From NCBI RefSeq assembly GCF_900215375.1, contig NZ_OBEF01000002.1:186001-250000 (forward strand): DNA of 64,000 nucleotides, in the 5' to 3' direction. Source of the stretch: Enterobacter sp. CC120223-11 (GTDB lineage Bacteria > Pseudomonadota > Gammaproteobacteria > Enterobacterales > Enterobacteriaceae). The position numbers were made by a program, and so were the translations under genes. The notes under the pieces are model-generated. The model saw nothing but the letters and a program-made list of their open reading frames with translations, made no database searches and was not told the origin of the DNA. Below are positions 10,931 through 19,656 of this stretch, piece by piece (position 1 is the stretch's first letter; each line of letters opens with the position of its first letter).

Positions 10931-12322
10931 ATGACCGTAAACAGACCCGTCACTCTCGCCCCGGTTTCTCAGCCTAAGTGCTGGGCCGAACAACCCTCCG
11001 TTATCCTTACCGACGCCACGCTTGCTGAGCGCAAAAGTCGCGTGCTGGAAAGGATGCAGCAGCAGAAAATCGACACGCTGATTGTCTATGCCGACAAAGA
11101 GCACGGCGGCAATTTCGAATACCTCACCGGGTTTATCCCTCGTTTTGAAGAAGCGTTGCTGGTGCTGCATCAGGATGGCGAAGCGGGGCTGGTGCTTGGC
11201 AATGAAAACCTGAAGCTTGCCCCGCACGCTCGTCTCAAAAACCGCGTCCTGCACGCGCCGTGGTTCTCCCTGCCGAATCAGCCGATGGATAACACGCAGT
11301 CTTTGCCTGAAACCCTGCGGGCGGCGGGTATTATGGCGAATAAAAGTCTGGGGCTGGCAGGCTGGAAGCTGTTCACCGGGCAGAATGACAACGTGCGGCA
11401 GATGTTCGACATGCCTGCTTTCATTGTGGATGCCATTCGTGAGGCCGCTCCGGAGGCAGAACTGCGCAACGCGACGGGCGTATTTATCTCTCCGGCCTAC
11501 GGAGCGCGCGTAATCAATAACGCCAATGAGCTTGCCCATTACGAATACGGTGCAAACCTGGCATCAACGGCGATCCTTCGGGCGCTGAATGCGGTGGAGC
11601 CTGGGAAAACCGAGAAGCAGATTGCCAGCCTGCTTGCGGCAGACGGGCAGCTTAATAACGTTGTGACCATCGCCGCGACAGGCGATCGTTTTGCGCATGC
11701 GAACCTCTATCCTTCCGATAAGCAGATTCAGCAGGGCGATAAATTCTCCCTGACCGTCAGCTATAAGGGCGGCCTCAGCAGCCGCGCGGCTTACGTCGTG
11801 GAAAACGAGACGCAGCTGCCCGAAGCCGTCAGTGATTATCTGGACGTGGTCGCAATCCCTTACTTTCGCGCGGTGGCGACCTGGCTGGAGAACATCCATC
11901 CGGGCATGACGGGCGGGGAGCTGTATCAGGTGATCGAGGACGTGTTGCCGAAAGCCGACTATCACTGGCATCTCAATCCGGGGCATCTGGTGGCGGACGA
12001 AGAGTGGCTCTGCTCGCCGGTGTCTGCCGGGTCTGACATTCTGCTTGCCAGCGGTATGCTGCTGCAAATCGACATCATCCCTTCTCGCGCAGGTTATGCG
12101 GGTGCGAGCATTGAAGACACCGTGGCGCTGGCCGATGAAGCTCTGCGCGAACAGCTTGCTGCTGAATACCCGCAACTCTGGGCGCGCGTGCAGGCAAGGC
12201 GCAATTGGCTTCAGAAAGAGGTGGGGATTAGCTTACCGGAGTGCGTGTTACCGTTCTCCAACACCGTCGGGTATTTGCGGCCGTGGCTGCTGGATCAGAG
12301 TAAAGCGTTGAGTCTCAAGTAA
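10931..12322 (+). CDS. M24 (creatinase/aminopeptidase P-like) family protein lacking metal ligands
   Basis: 463 aa. A creatinase-type N-terminal domain (about 30-180) precedes a pita-bread M24 domain (about 190-400). In active metallopeptidases five residues (D, D, H, E, E) bind two metals. Here the two aspartate positions appear to be serines (Ser273 and Ser284 around TVSYKGGLSS), the histidine is kept (His352 in NPGH), the first glutamate is Asp381, and the last Glu395 is kept in SIEDT. It may therefore be a metal-independent enzyme, as creatinase is, or a binding protein. The ATG follows AAGGAA. It is monocistronic, 86 bases after the WYL regulator. No secretion signal is seen. Confidence 0.82.
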   Translation: MTVNRPVTLAPVSQPKCWAEQPSVILTDATLAERKSRVLERMQQQKIDTLIVYADKEHGGNFEYLTGFIPRFEEALLVLHQDGEAGLVLGNENLKLAPHARLKNRVLHAPWFSLPNQPMDNTQSLPETLRAAGIMANKSLGLAGWKLFTGQNDNVRQMFDMPAFIVDAIREAAPEAELRNATGVFISPAYGARVINNANELAHYEYGANLASTAILRALNAVEPGKTEKQIASLLAADGQLNNVVTIAATGDRFAHANLYPSDKQIQQGDKFSLTVSYKGGLSSRAAYVVENETQLPEAVSDYLDVVAIPYFRAVATWLENIHPGMTGGELYQVIEDVLPKADYHWHLNPGHLVADEEWLCSPVSAGSDILLASGMLLQIDIIPSRAGYAGASIEDTVALADEALREQLAAEYPQLWARVQARRNWLQKEVGISLPECVLPFSNTVGYLRPWLLDQSKALSLK

Positions 12323-12329
12323 TTAAATT

Positions 12330-12402
12330 GCCCGGTGGCGCAAGCTTACCGGGCCTACGGTTGGGTTTTGTAGGCCGGGCAAAGCGAAGCTGCCGCCCGG
12401 CA
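12330..12402 (+). repeat. REP/BIME element
   Basis: Two REP-type palindromes in opposite orientation: GCCCGGTGGCGC...TACCGGGCC, then TAGGCCGGGC...GCCGCCCGGCA. They lie between the convergent M24-like and tsx genes and may serve as the 3' stabiliser of the tsx transcript. Confidence 0.85.
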
Positions 12403-12413
12403 AACAGGGGTTA

Positions 12414-13307
12414 TCAGAAGTTGTAACCCACGACCAGGTAACCACCCCAGCCGGTAGAGCGGACGTTGAAGTTGCCGTCACCAAAGTTCAGGCTTGCATC
12501 GTCGTTCCACTGGCCACCGTTGTGCCAGTAACGGGCTACCACAGAGTAGTGCCAGTGATCGTAGTTCAGCGCCAGGATGTGGCTGGAGGCGATGGAGTTG
12601 TTGGTGCGCGCCTTGTTGCCGTTCAGATCGCGGAAATCTTCGTCGCCGAGGTCTGAACCCCAGTCAAAGTTGGTGAAGCCGATATAGCTCAGCTGGCCGC
12701 CCCACATCTGGGTGATTGGCACGAAGTATTTCACCTTGAAGCGGTAACCGTCCCACTCGTTTTCGTTCGCTGCGCCGTAGTTCTGCCACTGATATTTGGC
12801 ATACACGTTCAGAGAGAGGCTCATTGGCAGGCCGGTGTCGATATCGGTCCCCAGACCCATGTACCAGGTGCTCTGCTTGCTGGCATCGTTGCCGTGCGCG
12901 CCCATGTCATAGATGTAGTTGTTCGCGAAGTACCACTCTTTGAACGGGCCGAACGCCAGGCTGGTGCCGGTCAGTTTGTCGATGGAGAAGCGCGGTTCAA
13001 TCTCCATGAACATGCGTGAGCCATCATCCCAGATGCCGGTGTCGTTGCCGTTACCTGCGCCGAAAGTTTTTGGAATATCAATGTAGCCGTAGAAATCAAA
13101 CCAGTCTTTCTTCGCAAACGCTTCGTACTCGAGGTAGACGTCGTTATTGATTTTTGGTCCGAAGCGGGTGTGGTAGCTGCCAACCACGTTGACGCTCTGG
13201 TGCCACCAGTCAGAAACGTATTCTGGTTTGCTGTTTTCTGCAGCGCTTGCGGTGAAAGACGTAGAAAGTGCGAGTGCTGCACCTGCTGCAAGTAATGTTT
13301 TTTTCAT
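12414..13307 (-). CDS. tsx: Nucleoside-specific outer-membrane channel Tsx
   Basis: 297 aa precursor. The signal peptide [18 protein letters not shown]...ASA is followed by mature [16 protein letters not shown], matching E. coli Tsx, a 12-stranded beta barrel for nucleosides and deoxynucleosides that also serves as a phage T6 and colicin K receptor. The terminal residue is Phe, as in outer-membrane barrels. Of two adjacent ATGs the second gives better spacing from AGTGG and the conserved N-terminus. Differences from E. coli are concentrated around residues 60-75 and 215-230, the kind of surface-loop variation expected of a phage receptor. Confidence 0.97.
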   Translation of the reverse strand: MKKTLLAAGAALALSTSFTASAAENSKPEYVSDWWHQSVNVVGSYHTRFGPKINNDVYLEYEAFAKKDWFDFYGYIDIPKTFGAGNGNDTGIWDDGSRMFMEIEPRFSIDKLTGTSLAFGPFKEWYFANNYIYDMGAHGNDASKQSTWYMGLGTDIDTGLPMSLSLNVYAKYQWQNYGAANENEWDGYRFKVKYFVPITQMWGGQLSYIGFTNFDWGSDLGDEDFRDLNGNKARTNNSIASSHILALNYDHWHYSVVARYWHNGGQWNDDASLNFGDGNFNVRSTGWGGYLVVGYNF

Positions 13308-13392
13308 CATGATGCCACTTATTGATATCCCTTTCGGGGAGTGAAAAGAGTCGCTGGAGCGTTTCTAAATGTAACCATTTTCTGCGAGGCCT

Positions 13393-13434
13393 ATTATAAG
13401 AATCATTGCTCACAAAAATATGTGGTGTTTCACA
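13393..13434 (-). promoter_or_regulatory. tsx promoter with tandem CRP-like half sites
   Basis: On the minus strand a TATAAT -10 box (13393-13398) lies downstream of two TGTGA half sites at 13410-13414 and 13430-13434, 20 bp apart. E. coli tsx P2 is controlled by cAMP-CRP and CytR, and this arrangement is consistent with that control. A further GC-rich sequence at 13456-13477 (GCAAACGTGAACGCAAT on the minus strand) could bind a LacI-type repressor such as CytR. Confidence 0.6.
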
Positions 13435-13576
13435 GTTTTCTCAAATACGTAATCGATTGCGTTCACGTTTGCGTACATTGCCGGCGGGGATTGTACGGAT
13501 TATCACAAATGTTTCCAGGGTTTTCTGAAAAACGGAAAGGATGACGGAAGATGTCGAAAGGTGTTCGAAAGGACTC

Positions 13577-13607
13577 AAAAGGAGCCGGATAACGGGCGCT
13601 ATCCGGC
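13577..13607 (-). terminator. Probable terminator of yajI
   Basis: GCCGGATA (13584-13591) pairs with TATCCGGC (13600-13607); on the minus strand it is followed by TCCTTTTG, a weak T tract. Confidence 0.6.
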
Positions 13608-13616
13608 AACAAACGC

Positions 13617-14159
13617 TTACTGTGTATTGACGGGCTGAATGTCGTGGATGCGCACAAACACCGGCTGCTTAGGATCGCTGCCGCTCAGCTGGAGTGGAAT
13701 ATCCACATCGCTCGGGGCCAGGATGCTCGCCGGGGCGTTAATCAGCTGGTTTTTAACATTCACTTCCTGATAGCTGTCGGTCGTGCCCTGAATCACGCCC
13801 CATTCGACGGTGCCGCTAAACGCAGGCAGCGGATCGTTGGATTCACCCTGAATACGCAGCGTGGCGCACAGGCCATCGGCGTTTGGCGCGATATTGATGA
13901 GCGACATTTTCAGGGTGCCAATCTGGCTCTCCAGGCGGGCCGGTGTGTTAGACCCTGGCAGCAGATACACGCCGCTCGACGATTTCGCATTCAGTGAATT
14001 CTGCTGAGTGATTTTCACCGTTGCCTGGTTGAGTTTGCTCATGTCCTGATTCAGCGCGCTGACGCTCTGCTGCATCTGACGAACTTCCTGCTGCTGTGCG
14101 CAGGCGCTAAGGGTGAACAGGCTGCCCAGCGCCAGAATTCGAACAAAACGTCTTGTCAT
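13617..14159 (-). CDS. yajI: Lipoprotein YajI
   Basis: 180 aa. A lipoprotein signal peptide ends in the lipobox L-S-A-C, with lipidated Cys20. Residues about 25-50 look like a short coiled coil (QMQQSVSALNQDMSKLNQ). The rest is a DUF3251-type beta domain. Function is unknown; Ala-Gln follow the cysteine, so outer-membrane sorting is expected. Position between tsx and nrdR matches E. coli. Confidence 0.92.
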   Translation of the reverse strand: MTRRFVRILALGSLFTLSACAQQQEVRQMQQSVSALNQDMSKLNQATVKITQQNSLNAKSSSGVYLLPGSNTPARLESQIGTLKMSLINIAPNADGLCATLRIQGESNDPLPAFSGTVEWGVIQGTTDSYQEVNVKNQLINAPASILAPSDVDIPLQLSGSDPKQPVFVRIHDIQPVNTQ

Positions 14160-14238
14160 TGTTAGGGTTCCTTTTCAGTGTTGTTGGGGCTAATGGTAGC
14201 AGCCTCTTCCTGAAAGCCATCGGGTGTTTGTCTCAAAA

Positions 14239-14751
<513 letters not shown>

Positions 14752-14754
14752 CCC

Positions 14755-15858
14755 ATGCTTGATGAAATGTATATGGCGCGAGCCCTGAAGCTGGCAGCCC
14801 AGGGGCGTTTTACCACTCATCCTAACCCGCGCGTCGGCTGCGTTATCGTGAACGATGGCGTCATCGTCGGTGAAGGGGCGCATTATCGTGCCGGAGAACC
14901 GCACGCGGAAGTGCATGCCCTGCGTATGGCAGGTGAAAAAGCGAAAGGTGCCACGGCTTATGTGACCCTCGAACCGTGCAGCCATCATGGCCGCACGCCG
15001 CCTTGCTGCGAGGCGCTGATTGCCGCAGGCGTCAGCCGTGTGGTGGCCGCCATGCAGGATCCAAACCCGCAGGTGGCAGGGCGCGGTCTGTATCGTCTGC
15101 AACAGGAAGGCATTGAAGTCAGCCACGGGCTGATGATGAGCGAAGCCGAAGCGCTCAACAAAGGCTTTCTGAAGCGCATGCGCACCGGTTTTCCTTATAT
15201 TCAGCTCAAGCTCGGCGCCTCTCTCGACGGGCGCACGGCAATGGCGAGCGGCGAGAGTCAGTGGATAACCTCCCCACAGGCACGCCGCGACGTGCAGCGT
15301 CTGCGTGCCGAAAGCCACGCAATTTTAACCAGCAGCGCCACGGTGCTGGCGGATAACCCGGCGCTGACCGTGCGTTGGGAAGAACTCAACGAAGACGTTA
15401 AGGCTGGCTACCCGCAGGAGAATCTGCGTCAGCCCTTGCGTATCGTGCTCGACAGGCTGAATCAGGTCACGCCGGACCACCGCATCGTGCAGCAACCTGG
15501 CGAAACCTGGTTTGCCCGCACGCAAAATGACGATCGCCAGTGGCCGGAAAACGTGCGTACCCTGAATATTCCGGAGCACAACGGCCATCTCGATTTAGTC
15601 CTGCTGATGATGCAGCTGGGCAAACAGCAAATTAACAGCATCTGGGTGGAGGCGGGGCCGACGCTTGCCGGGGCGCTGCTCCAGGCAGGCCTCGTCGATG
15701 AGCTGATTGTTTACGTTGCGCCTAAACTGTTAGGCAGCGACGCGCGGGGGTTATGTGTCCTGCCAGGGCTTGAGAAACTGGCCGATGCACCCCAATTCAG
15801 TTTCAGCGAGATACGCCACGTTGGCCCGGATCTCTGTCTGCATTTAAGACCGGCGTAA
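14755..15858 (+). CDS. ribD: Bifunctional riboflavin-specific deaminase/reductase
   Basis: 367 aa, same as E. coli. The N-terminal half is a zinc cytidine-deaminase fold (HAEVHAL and the PCSHHGRTPPC zinc motif); the C-terminal half (about 147-367) is the NADPH-dependent reductase (KLGASLDGRTA). It converts the pyrimidine product of GTP cyclohydrolase II to 5-amino-6-ribitylamino-uracil phosphate. Its ATG is 3 bases after nrdR, which indicates coupling. Confidence 0.97.
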   Translation: MLDEMYMARALKLAAQGRFTTHPNPRVGCVIVNDGVIVGEGAHYRAGEPHAEVHALRMAGEKAKGATAYVTLEPCSHHGRTPPCCEALIAAGVSRVVAAMQDPNPQVAGRGLYRLQQEGIEVSHGLMMSEAEALNKGFLKRMRTGFPYIQLKLGASLDGRTAMASGESQWITSPQARRDVQRLRAESHAILTSSATVLADNPALTVRWEELNEDVKAGYPQENLRQPLRIVLDRLNQVTPDHRIVQQPGETWFARTQNDDRQWPENVRTLNIPEHNGHLDLVLLMMQLGKQQINSIWVEAGPTLAGALLQAGLVDELIVYVAPKLLGSDARGLCVLPGLEKLADAPQFSFSEIRHVGPDLCLHLRPA

Positions 15859-15946
15859 GTTGCTCTCAATAACCGAAGCAGCGCGCGAAATATTATGATA
15901 AAATCCGCCCCCCTCATGGGGTAAGTCGAATCCCAAAAGGAAAAGT

Positions 15947-16417
15947 ATGAACATTATCGAAGCTAACGTAGCGGCACCTGAAGCCCGCGTCGCCATCACC
16001 ATTGCGCGTTTTAACAACTTCATCAACGACAGCCTGCTGGAAGGTGCGGTTGACGCCCTGAAGCGCATTGGCCAGGTGAATGACAAAAACATTACCGTTG
16101 TCTGGGTTCCGGGCGCGTACGAACTGCCGCTGGCAGCAGGCGCACTGGCGAAGACCGGTAAATATGACGCAGTGATCGCGCTGGGCACCGTAATTCGTGG
16201 CGGTACTGCTCACTTTGAATATGTCGCCGGTGGAGCAAGCAATGGCCTGCTGCACGTTGCGCAGGACAGTGAAATTCCGGTTGCCTTCGGCGTTCTGACC
16301 ACCGAAAGCATCGAACAAGCCATCGAACGCGCTGGCACCAAGGCCGGTAACAAAGGTGCAGAAGCTGCACTGACCGCGCTGGAAATGATTAATGTATTGA
16401 AGGCCATCAAGGCCTGA
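15947..16417 (+). CDS. ribE: 6,7-dimethyl-8-ribityllumazine synthase
   Basis: 156 aa, same as E. coli (also named ribH). It condenses the RibD-derived ribitylaminouracil with 3,4-dihydroxybutanone phosphate in riboflavin synthesis and forms a 60-mer capsid in enterobacteria. The conserved PGAYELP and [11 protein letters not shown] segments are present. An AAGGAAAAG ribosome site precedes the ATG. nusB starts 20 bases after its stop. Confidence 0.97.
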   Translation: MNIIEANVAAPEARVAITIARFNNFINDSLLEGAVDALKRIGQVNDKNITVVWVPGAYELPLAAGALAKTGKYDAVIALGTVIRGGTAHFEYVAGGASNGLLHVAQDSEIPVAFGVLTTESIEQAIERAGTKAGNKGAEAALTALEMINVLKAIKA

Positions 16418-16436
16418 ATTTTGTAAGGGGAATTCC

Positions 16437-16856
16437 GTGAAACCTGCTGCTCGTCGCCGCGCCCGTGAGTGCGCTGTCCAGGCGCTTTACTCCTGGCAGT
16501 TGTCCCATAACGACATCTCTGATGTTGAATACCAGTTCCTGGCGGAACAGGACGTGAAAGACGTCGACGTTGTGTACTTCCGCGAACTGCTGTCCGGAGT
16601 GGCGACCAACAGCGCATATCTTGACGGCCTGATGAAGCCGTACCTGTCCCGTCTGCTCGAAGAGCTGGGCCAGGTGGAGAAAGCCGTGCTGCGCATTGCG
16701 CTGTTCGAACTGGCAAAACGCGATGATGTGCCGTACAAAGTGGCCATCAACGAAGCTATCGAACTGGCGAAAACCTTCGGCGCTGAAGACAGCCACAAGT
16801 TTGTTAACGGCGTGCTGGACAAAGCAGCTCCGGTCATCCGTCCCCGCAAGAAGTAA
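16437..16856 (+). CDS. nusB: Transcription antitermination factor NusB
   Basis: 139 aa, nearly identical to E. coli from memory, with a GTG start after AAGGGGAATTCC. It is an all-helical protein that binds boxA RNA with S10 (NusE) in rRNA antitermination complexes. Confidence 0.97.
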   Translation: MKPAARRRARECAVQALYSWQLSHNDISDVEYQFLAEQDVKDVDVVYFRELLSGVATNSAYLDGLMKPYLSRLLEELGQVEKAVLRIALFELAKRDDVPYKVAINEAIELAKTFGAEDSHKFVNGVLDKAAPVIRPRKK

Positions 16857-16864
16857 TCTGTTTA

Positions 16865-16907
16865 GCCGACGTTAACGGGCACTCCGTTATCGTCGGCTTT
16901 CTCTTTT
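16865..16907 (+). terminator. Long hairpin between nusB and thiL
   Basis: The stem 16866-16878 pairs with 16884-16896 with one mismatch, giving about 14 bp, and is followed by the T-rich TTTCTCTTTT. It could terminate or attenuate nusB transcripts, making thiL-pgpA partly independent. Confidence 0.65.
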
Positions 16908-16927
16908 CCCGGCTCGAGGCATGACCT

Positions 16928-17902
16928 ATGGCTTGCGGCGAATTTTCTCTCATTGCCCGTTATTTTGATCGCGTCAGAAGCTCCCGACTGGATGTCGAAA
17001 CAGGCATTGGCGACGACTGCGCACTTCTCAACGTTCCCGAAAAGCAAACCCTGGCGATCAGCACCGATACGCTGGTGTCGGGCATTCATTTCCTCCCGGA
17101 TATCGATCCTGCTGATTTAGCGCGAAAGGCGCTGGCGGTGAACCTAAGCGATCTCGCTGCCATGGGGGCCGATCCGGCGTGGCTCACGCTGGCATTAACG
17201 TTACCTGATGTTGATGAAGCCTGGCTTGCCGCCTTCAGCGACAGCCTGTTCGAACAGCTCAATTACTACGATATGCAGCTGATCGGCGGTGACACCACCA
17301 AAGGGCCGCTGTCGATGACGCTCGGCATCCACGGCTTTGTGCCGGAAGGGCGTGCGCTGAAGCGTTCTGGTGCGAAGCCAGGCGACTGGATTTATGTCAC
17401 CGGCACGCCGGGCGACAGCGCGGCAGGGCTGGCAATTTTGCAGGATCGCTTACGCGTTCAGCCGCAGGAAGACGCGGACTATCTGGTGAAACGTCACCTG
17501 CATCCAACCCCGCGTATTCTCACAGGGCAGGCACTGCGCAATCTTGCGAACGCCGCCATTGATATCTCCGACGGCCTGATTTCTGACCTCGGCCATATCC
17601 TGAAGGCCAGCGAATGCGGCGCGCGTATCGATCTCGATCTGCTGCCATACTCAGAAGCAATGAAGCGCCACGTAGAGCCAGAGCAGGCGCTGCGCTGGGC
17701 GCTTTCCGGCGGCGAAGATTATGAACTGTGCTTTACCGTGCCAGAGCTGAATCGCGGTGCGCTGGACGTGGCGCTCGGTCATTTCGGCATGAACTATACC
17801 TGCATCGGCCAAATCAGTGCCGACGTGGAAGGCCTGCATTTTCAGCGTGACGGCAAGCCAGTCACGCTCGACTGGAAGGGGTACGATCATTTTGCGCAGT
17901 AA
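16928..17902 (+). CDS. thiL: Thiamine-monophosphate kinase
   Basis: 324 aa (E. coli 325). It phosphorylates thiamine phosphate to thiamine diphosphate with ATP. PurM-like fold; the Mg/ATP residues lie in [19 protein letters not shown] and GGDTTKGPL. The 3' end overlaps the start of pgpA. Confidence 0.97.
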   Translation: MACGEFSLIARYFDRVRSSRLDVETGIGDDCALLNVPEKQTLAISTDTLVSGIHFLPDIDPADLARKALAVNLSDLAAMGADPAWLTLALTLPDVDEAWLAAFSDSLFEQLNYYDMQLIGGDTTKGPLSMTLGIHGFVPEGRALKRSGAKPGDWIYVTGTPGDSAAGLAILQDRLRVQPQEDADYLVKRHLHPTPRILTGQALRNLANAAIDISDGLISDLGHILKASECGARIDLDLLPYSEAMKRHVEPEQALRWALSGGEDYELCFTVPELNRGALDVALGHFGMNYTCIGQISADVEGLHFQRDGKPVTLDWKGYDHFAQ

Positions 17903-18395
17903 AGACGTAGCCAAAAGCCGCCTGAACCTGCTGAATCCCTGGCATCTGTTAGCCACCGGTTTCGGCAGCGGGCTAAGCCCAATTATGCCCGGTACGGCAG
18001 GATCGATTGCCGCTATTCCCTTCTGGTACCTGATGACCTTCCTGCCGTGGCAGCTCTATTCGCTGGTGGTGATGCTCGGGATCTGCATTGGCGTCTACAT
18101 TTGTCATCGCACGGCGAAAGACATGGGCGTGCACGATCACGGCAGCATCGTCTGGGATGAGTTTATCGGCATGTGGATAACGCTGATGGCGCTGCCCACC
18201 AACGCCTGGCAGTGGGTTGCCATCGGGTTTGTGCTGTTCCGCATTTTCGACATGTGGAAGCCGTGGCCAATCCGCTGGTTTGATCGCAACGTGCACGGCG
18301 GAATGGGGATCATGGTCGATGACATTATCGCCGGCGTGATTGCCGCCGCGATGCTGTATGTGATTGGTCACCACTGGCCAATTGGGATTATTTAG
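17892..18395 (+). CDS. pgpA: Phosphatidylglycerophosphatase A
   Basis: About 167 aa if the TTG at 17892 is used. It dephosphorylates phosphatidylglycerophosphate in the inner membrane. [14 protein letters not shown], the DEFIGMW motif and several membrane helices are intact. In E. coli the gene starts with ATG inside the end of thiL; the matching triplet here (17883-17885) is ACG, so initiation must use a non-ATG codon: TTG 17892, or less likely ATT 17889 or ATC 17886. GGAAGGGG at 17874-17881 is a good ribosome site about 10 bases before the TTG. The gene overlaps thiL by 11 bases, consistent with translational coupling. Confidence 0.93.
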   Translation: MRSKDVAKSRLNLLNPWHLLATGFGSGLSPIMPGTAGSIAAIPFWYLMTFLPWQLYSLVVMLGICIGVYICHRTAKDMGVHDHGSIVWDEFIGMWITLMALPTNAWQWVAIGFVLFRIFDMWKPWPIRWFDRNVHGGMGIMVDDIIAGVIAAAMLYVIGHHWPIGII

Positions 18396-18412
18396 CGCTC
18401 AGACCCTCACCC

Positions 18413-18622
18413 CGGCCCTCTCCCTGAAAGGGAGAGGGAGAAAAACAGGCGTTTCAGAAGGTTCGTTCGATGCCCTCGCCCCTTCGGGGATAGGGAGAAA
18501 AACAGGCGTTTCAGAGGGTTCGATCGATCCCCTCGCCCCTTTGGGGAGAGGGAGAAAAACAGGCGTTTCAGAGGGGTCGTTCGATCCCCTCGCCCCTTCG
18601 GGGAGAGGGTTAGGGTGAGGGG
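18413..18622 (+). repeat. REP-like element containing a 57-bp tandem repeat
   Basis: Outer inverted arms CCTCACCCCGGCCCTCTCCC and GGGAGAGGGTTAGGGTGAGG flank three tandem 57-bp units (18435-18491, 18492-18548, 18549-18605). Each unit contains GAGAAAAACAGGCGTTTCAG and a CCCCTTCGGGG-type hairpin. It lies between the convergent pgpA and yajO. Confidence 0.92.
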
Positions 18623-18624
18623 AG

Positions 18625-19599
18625 CTACTTAAACCCTACCACCGGATGCGGCTGATAAGGCGTTTCCAGCTCGGCGATCTGCTCCGGTTTCAGCGTAATA
18701 TCTACCGCGTTCAGCAAATCATCCAATTGCTCTTCTCTGGAGGTGCCGATGATCGGTGCCGCCACGCCAGGCTTGCTCAACAGCCATGCCAGCGCAACCT
18801 GCGCCCTTGAAACATCCAGCTCTTCTGCAATTGCCGCCAGACGTTCGGCGATCTGCGCGTCGTTAGCTTCAGTCGTACTGTAGAGCGTTTTACCAAACTC
18901 ATCGGACACCACGCGGGCCGTTGTTTCGCCCCACGGACGGGTCAAACGACCGCGCGCCAGCGGACTCCATGGAATTACCGCCACGCCTTCGCTGTAGCAC
19001 AGCGGCAGCATCTCACGCTCTTCTTCACGGTAGATGAGGTTGTAGTGATCCTGCATGGTGACAAAGCGCGCCCAGCCGTGCTGCTTCTGTAAATCCAGCG
19101 CCTGGGCAAACTGTGAGGCGTGCATGGACGATGCGCCGATGTAGCGTGCTTTCCCGGCTTTCACCACGTCATTCAGCGCTTCGAGCGTCTCTTCAATCGG
19201 CGTGTTGTAGTCCCAACGGTGAATTTGCAGCAGGTCGACGTACTCCATGCCCAGGCGCTTCAGGCTGTCGTCAATTGAGCGCAGAATTTGCGTCCGGGAA
19301 AGCCCCTGCGGCAGGTCTTGCGTCTGGTGGTAAACCTTGGTCGCGACCACCACGTCTTCACGGCGGGCGAAATCCTTCAGGGCGCGGCCGACAATCTCTT
19401 CGCTGCTGCCGTCGGAATAGCTGTTGGCGGTGTCGAAGAAGTTAATGCCGCCCTCAAGGGCGTGTTTGATGATCGGGCGGCTGCTCTCTTCCGGCAGCGT
19501 CCAGGCGTGATTGCCGCGATCGGGCTCGCCAAAGGTCATACAGCCGAGGCACAAGCGGGAAACGTTAAGGTCAGTCGTTCCTAATTTGTTGTATTGCAT
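18625..19599 (-). CDS. yajO: Aldo-keto reductase YajO
   Basis: 324 aa, the E. coli length. AKR TIM barrel with the catalytic Asp of FFDTANSYSDG, the Lys of VATKVYH and the His of LQIHRWD. E. coli YajO has been linked to 1-deoxyxylulose-5-phosphate formation and to thiamine or isoprenoid precursor supply, consistent with its position next to dxs. It lies 57 bases behind dxs on the same strand and is probably the last gene of xseB-ispA-dxs-yajO. Confidence 0.95.
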   Translation of the reverse strand: MQYNKLGTTDLNVSRLCLGCMTFGEPDRGNHAWTLPEESSRPIIKHALEGGINFFDTANSYSDGSSEEIVGRALKDFARREDVVVATKVYHQTQDLPQGLSRTQILRSIDDSLKRLGMEYVDLLQIHRWDYNTPIEETLEALNDVVKAGKARYIGASSMHASQFAQALDLQKQHGWARFVTMQDHYNLIYREEEREMLPLCYSEGVAVIPWSPLARGRLTRPWGETTARVVSDEFGKTLYSTTEANDAQIAERLAAIAEELDVSRAQVALAWLLSKPGVAAPIIGTSREEQLDDLLNAVDITLKPEQIAELETPYQPHPVVGFK

Positions 19600-19656
19600 G
19601 GTTCCACTCCTGCGATGAATATCCTTTAAGCATAGCAGGAGCGGAAAGGGGGAAGG

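Larger units (their letters stand above)
13308..13616 (-). other. tsx/yajI intergenic region
   Basis: This 309-base gap holds the tsx promoter with CRP-like boxes (13393-13434), further AT-rich upstream sequence, a purine-rich phased motif on the plus strand (13535-13582) and the yajI terminator hairpin (13584-13607). I see no credible gene. Confidence 0.7.

Noticed and set aside
18364-18618. An 84-codon open frame with a three-times repeated 19-residue segment
   Set aside because: It starts inside pgpA and runs through the REP-like tandem array. The open frame follows from the 57-bp period, and there is no ribosome site or family match.
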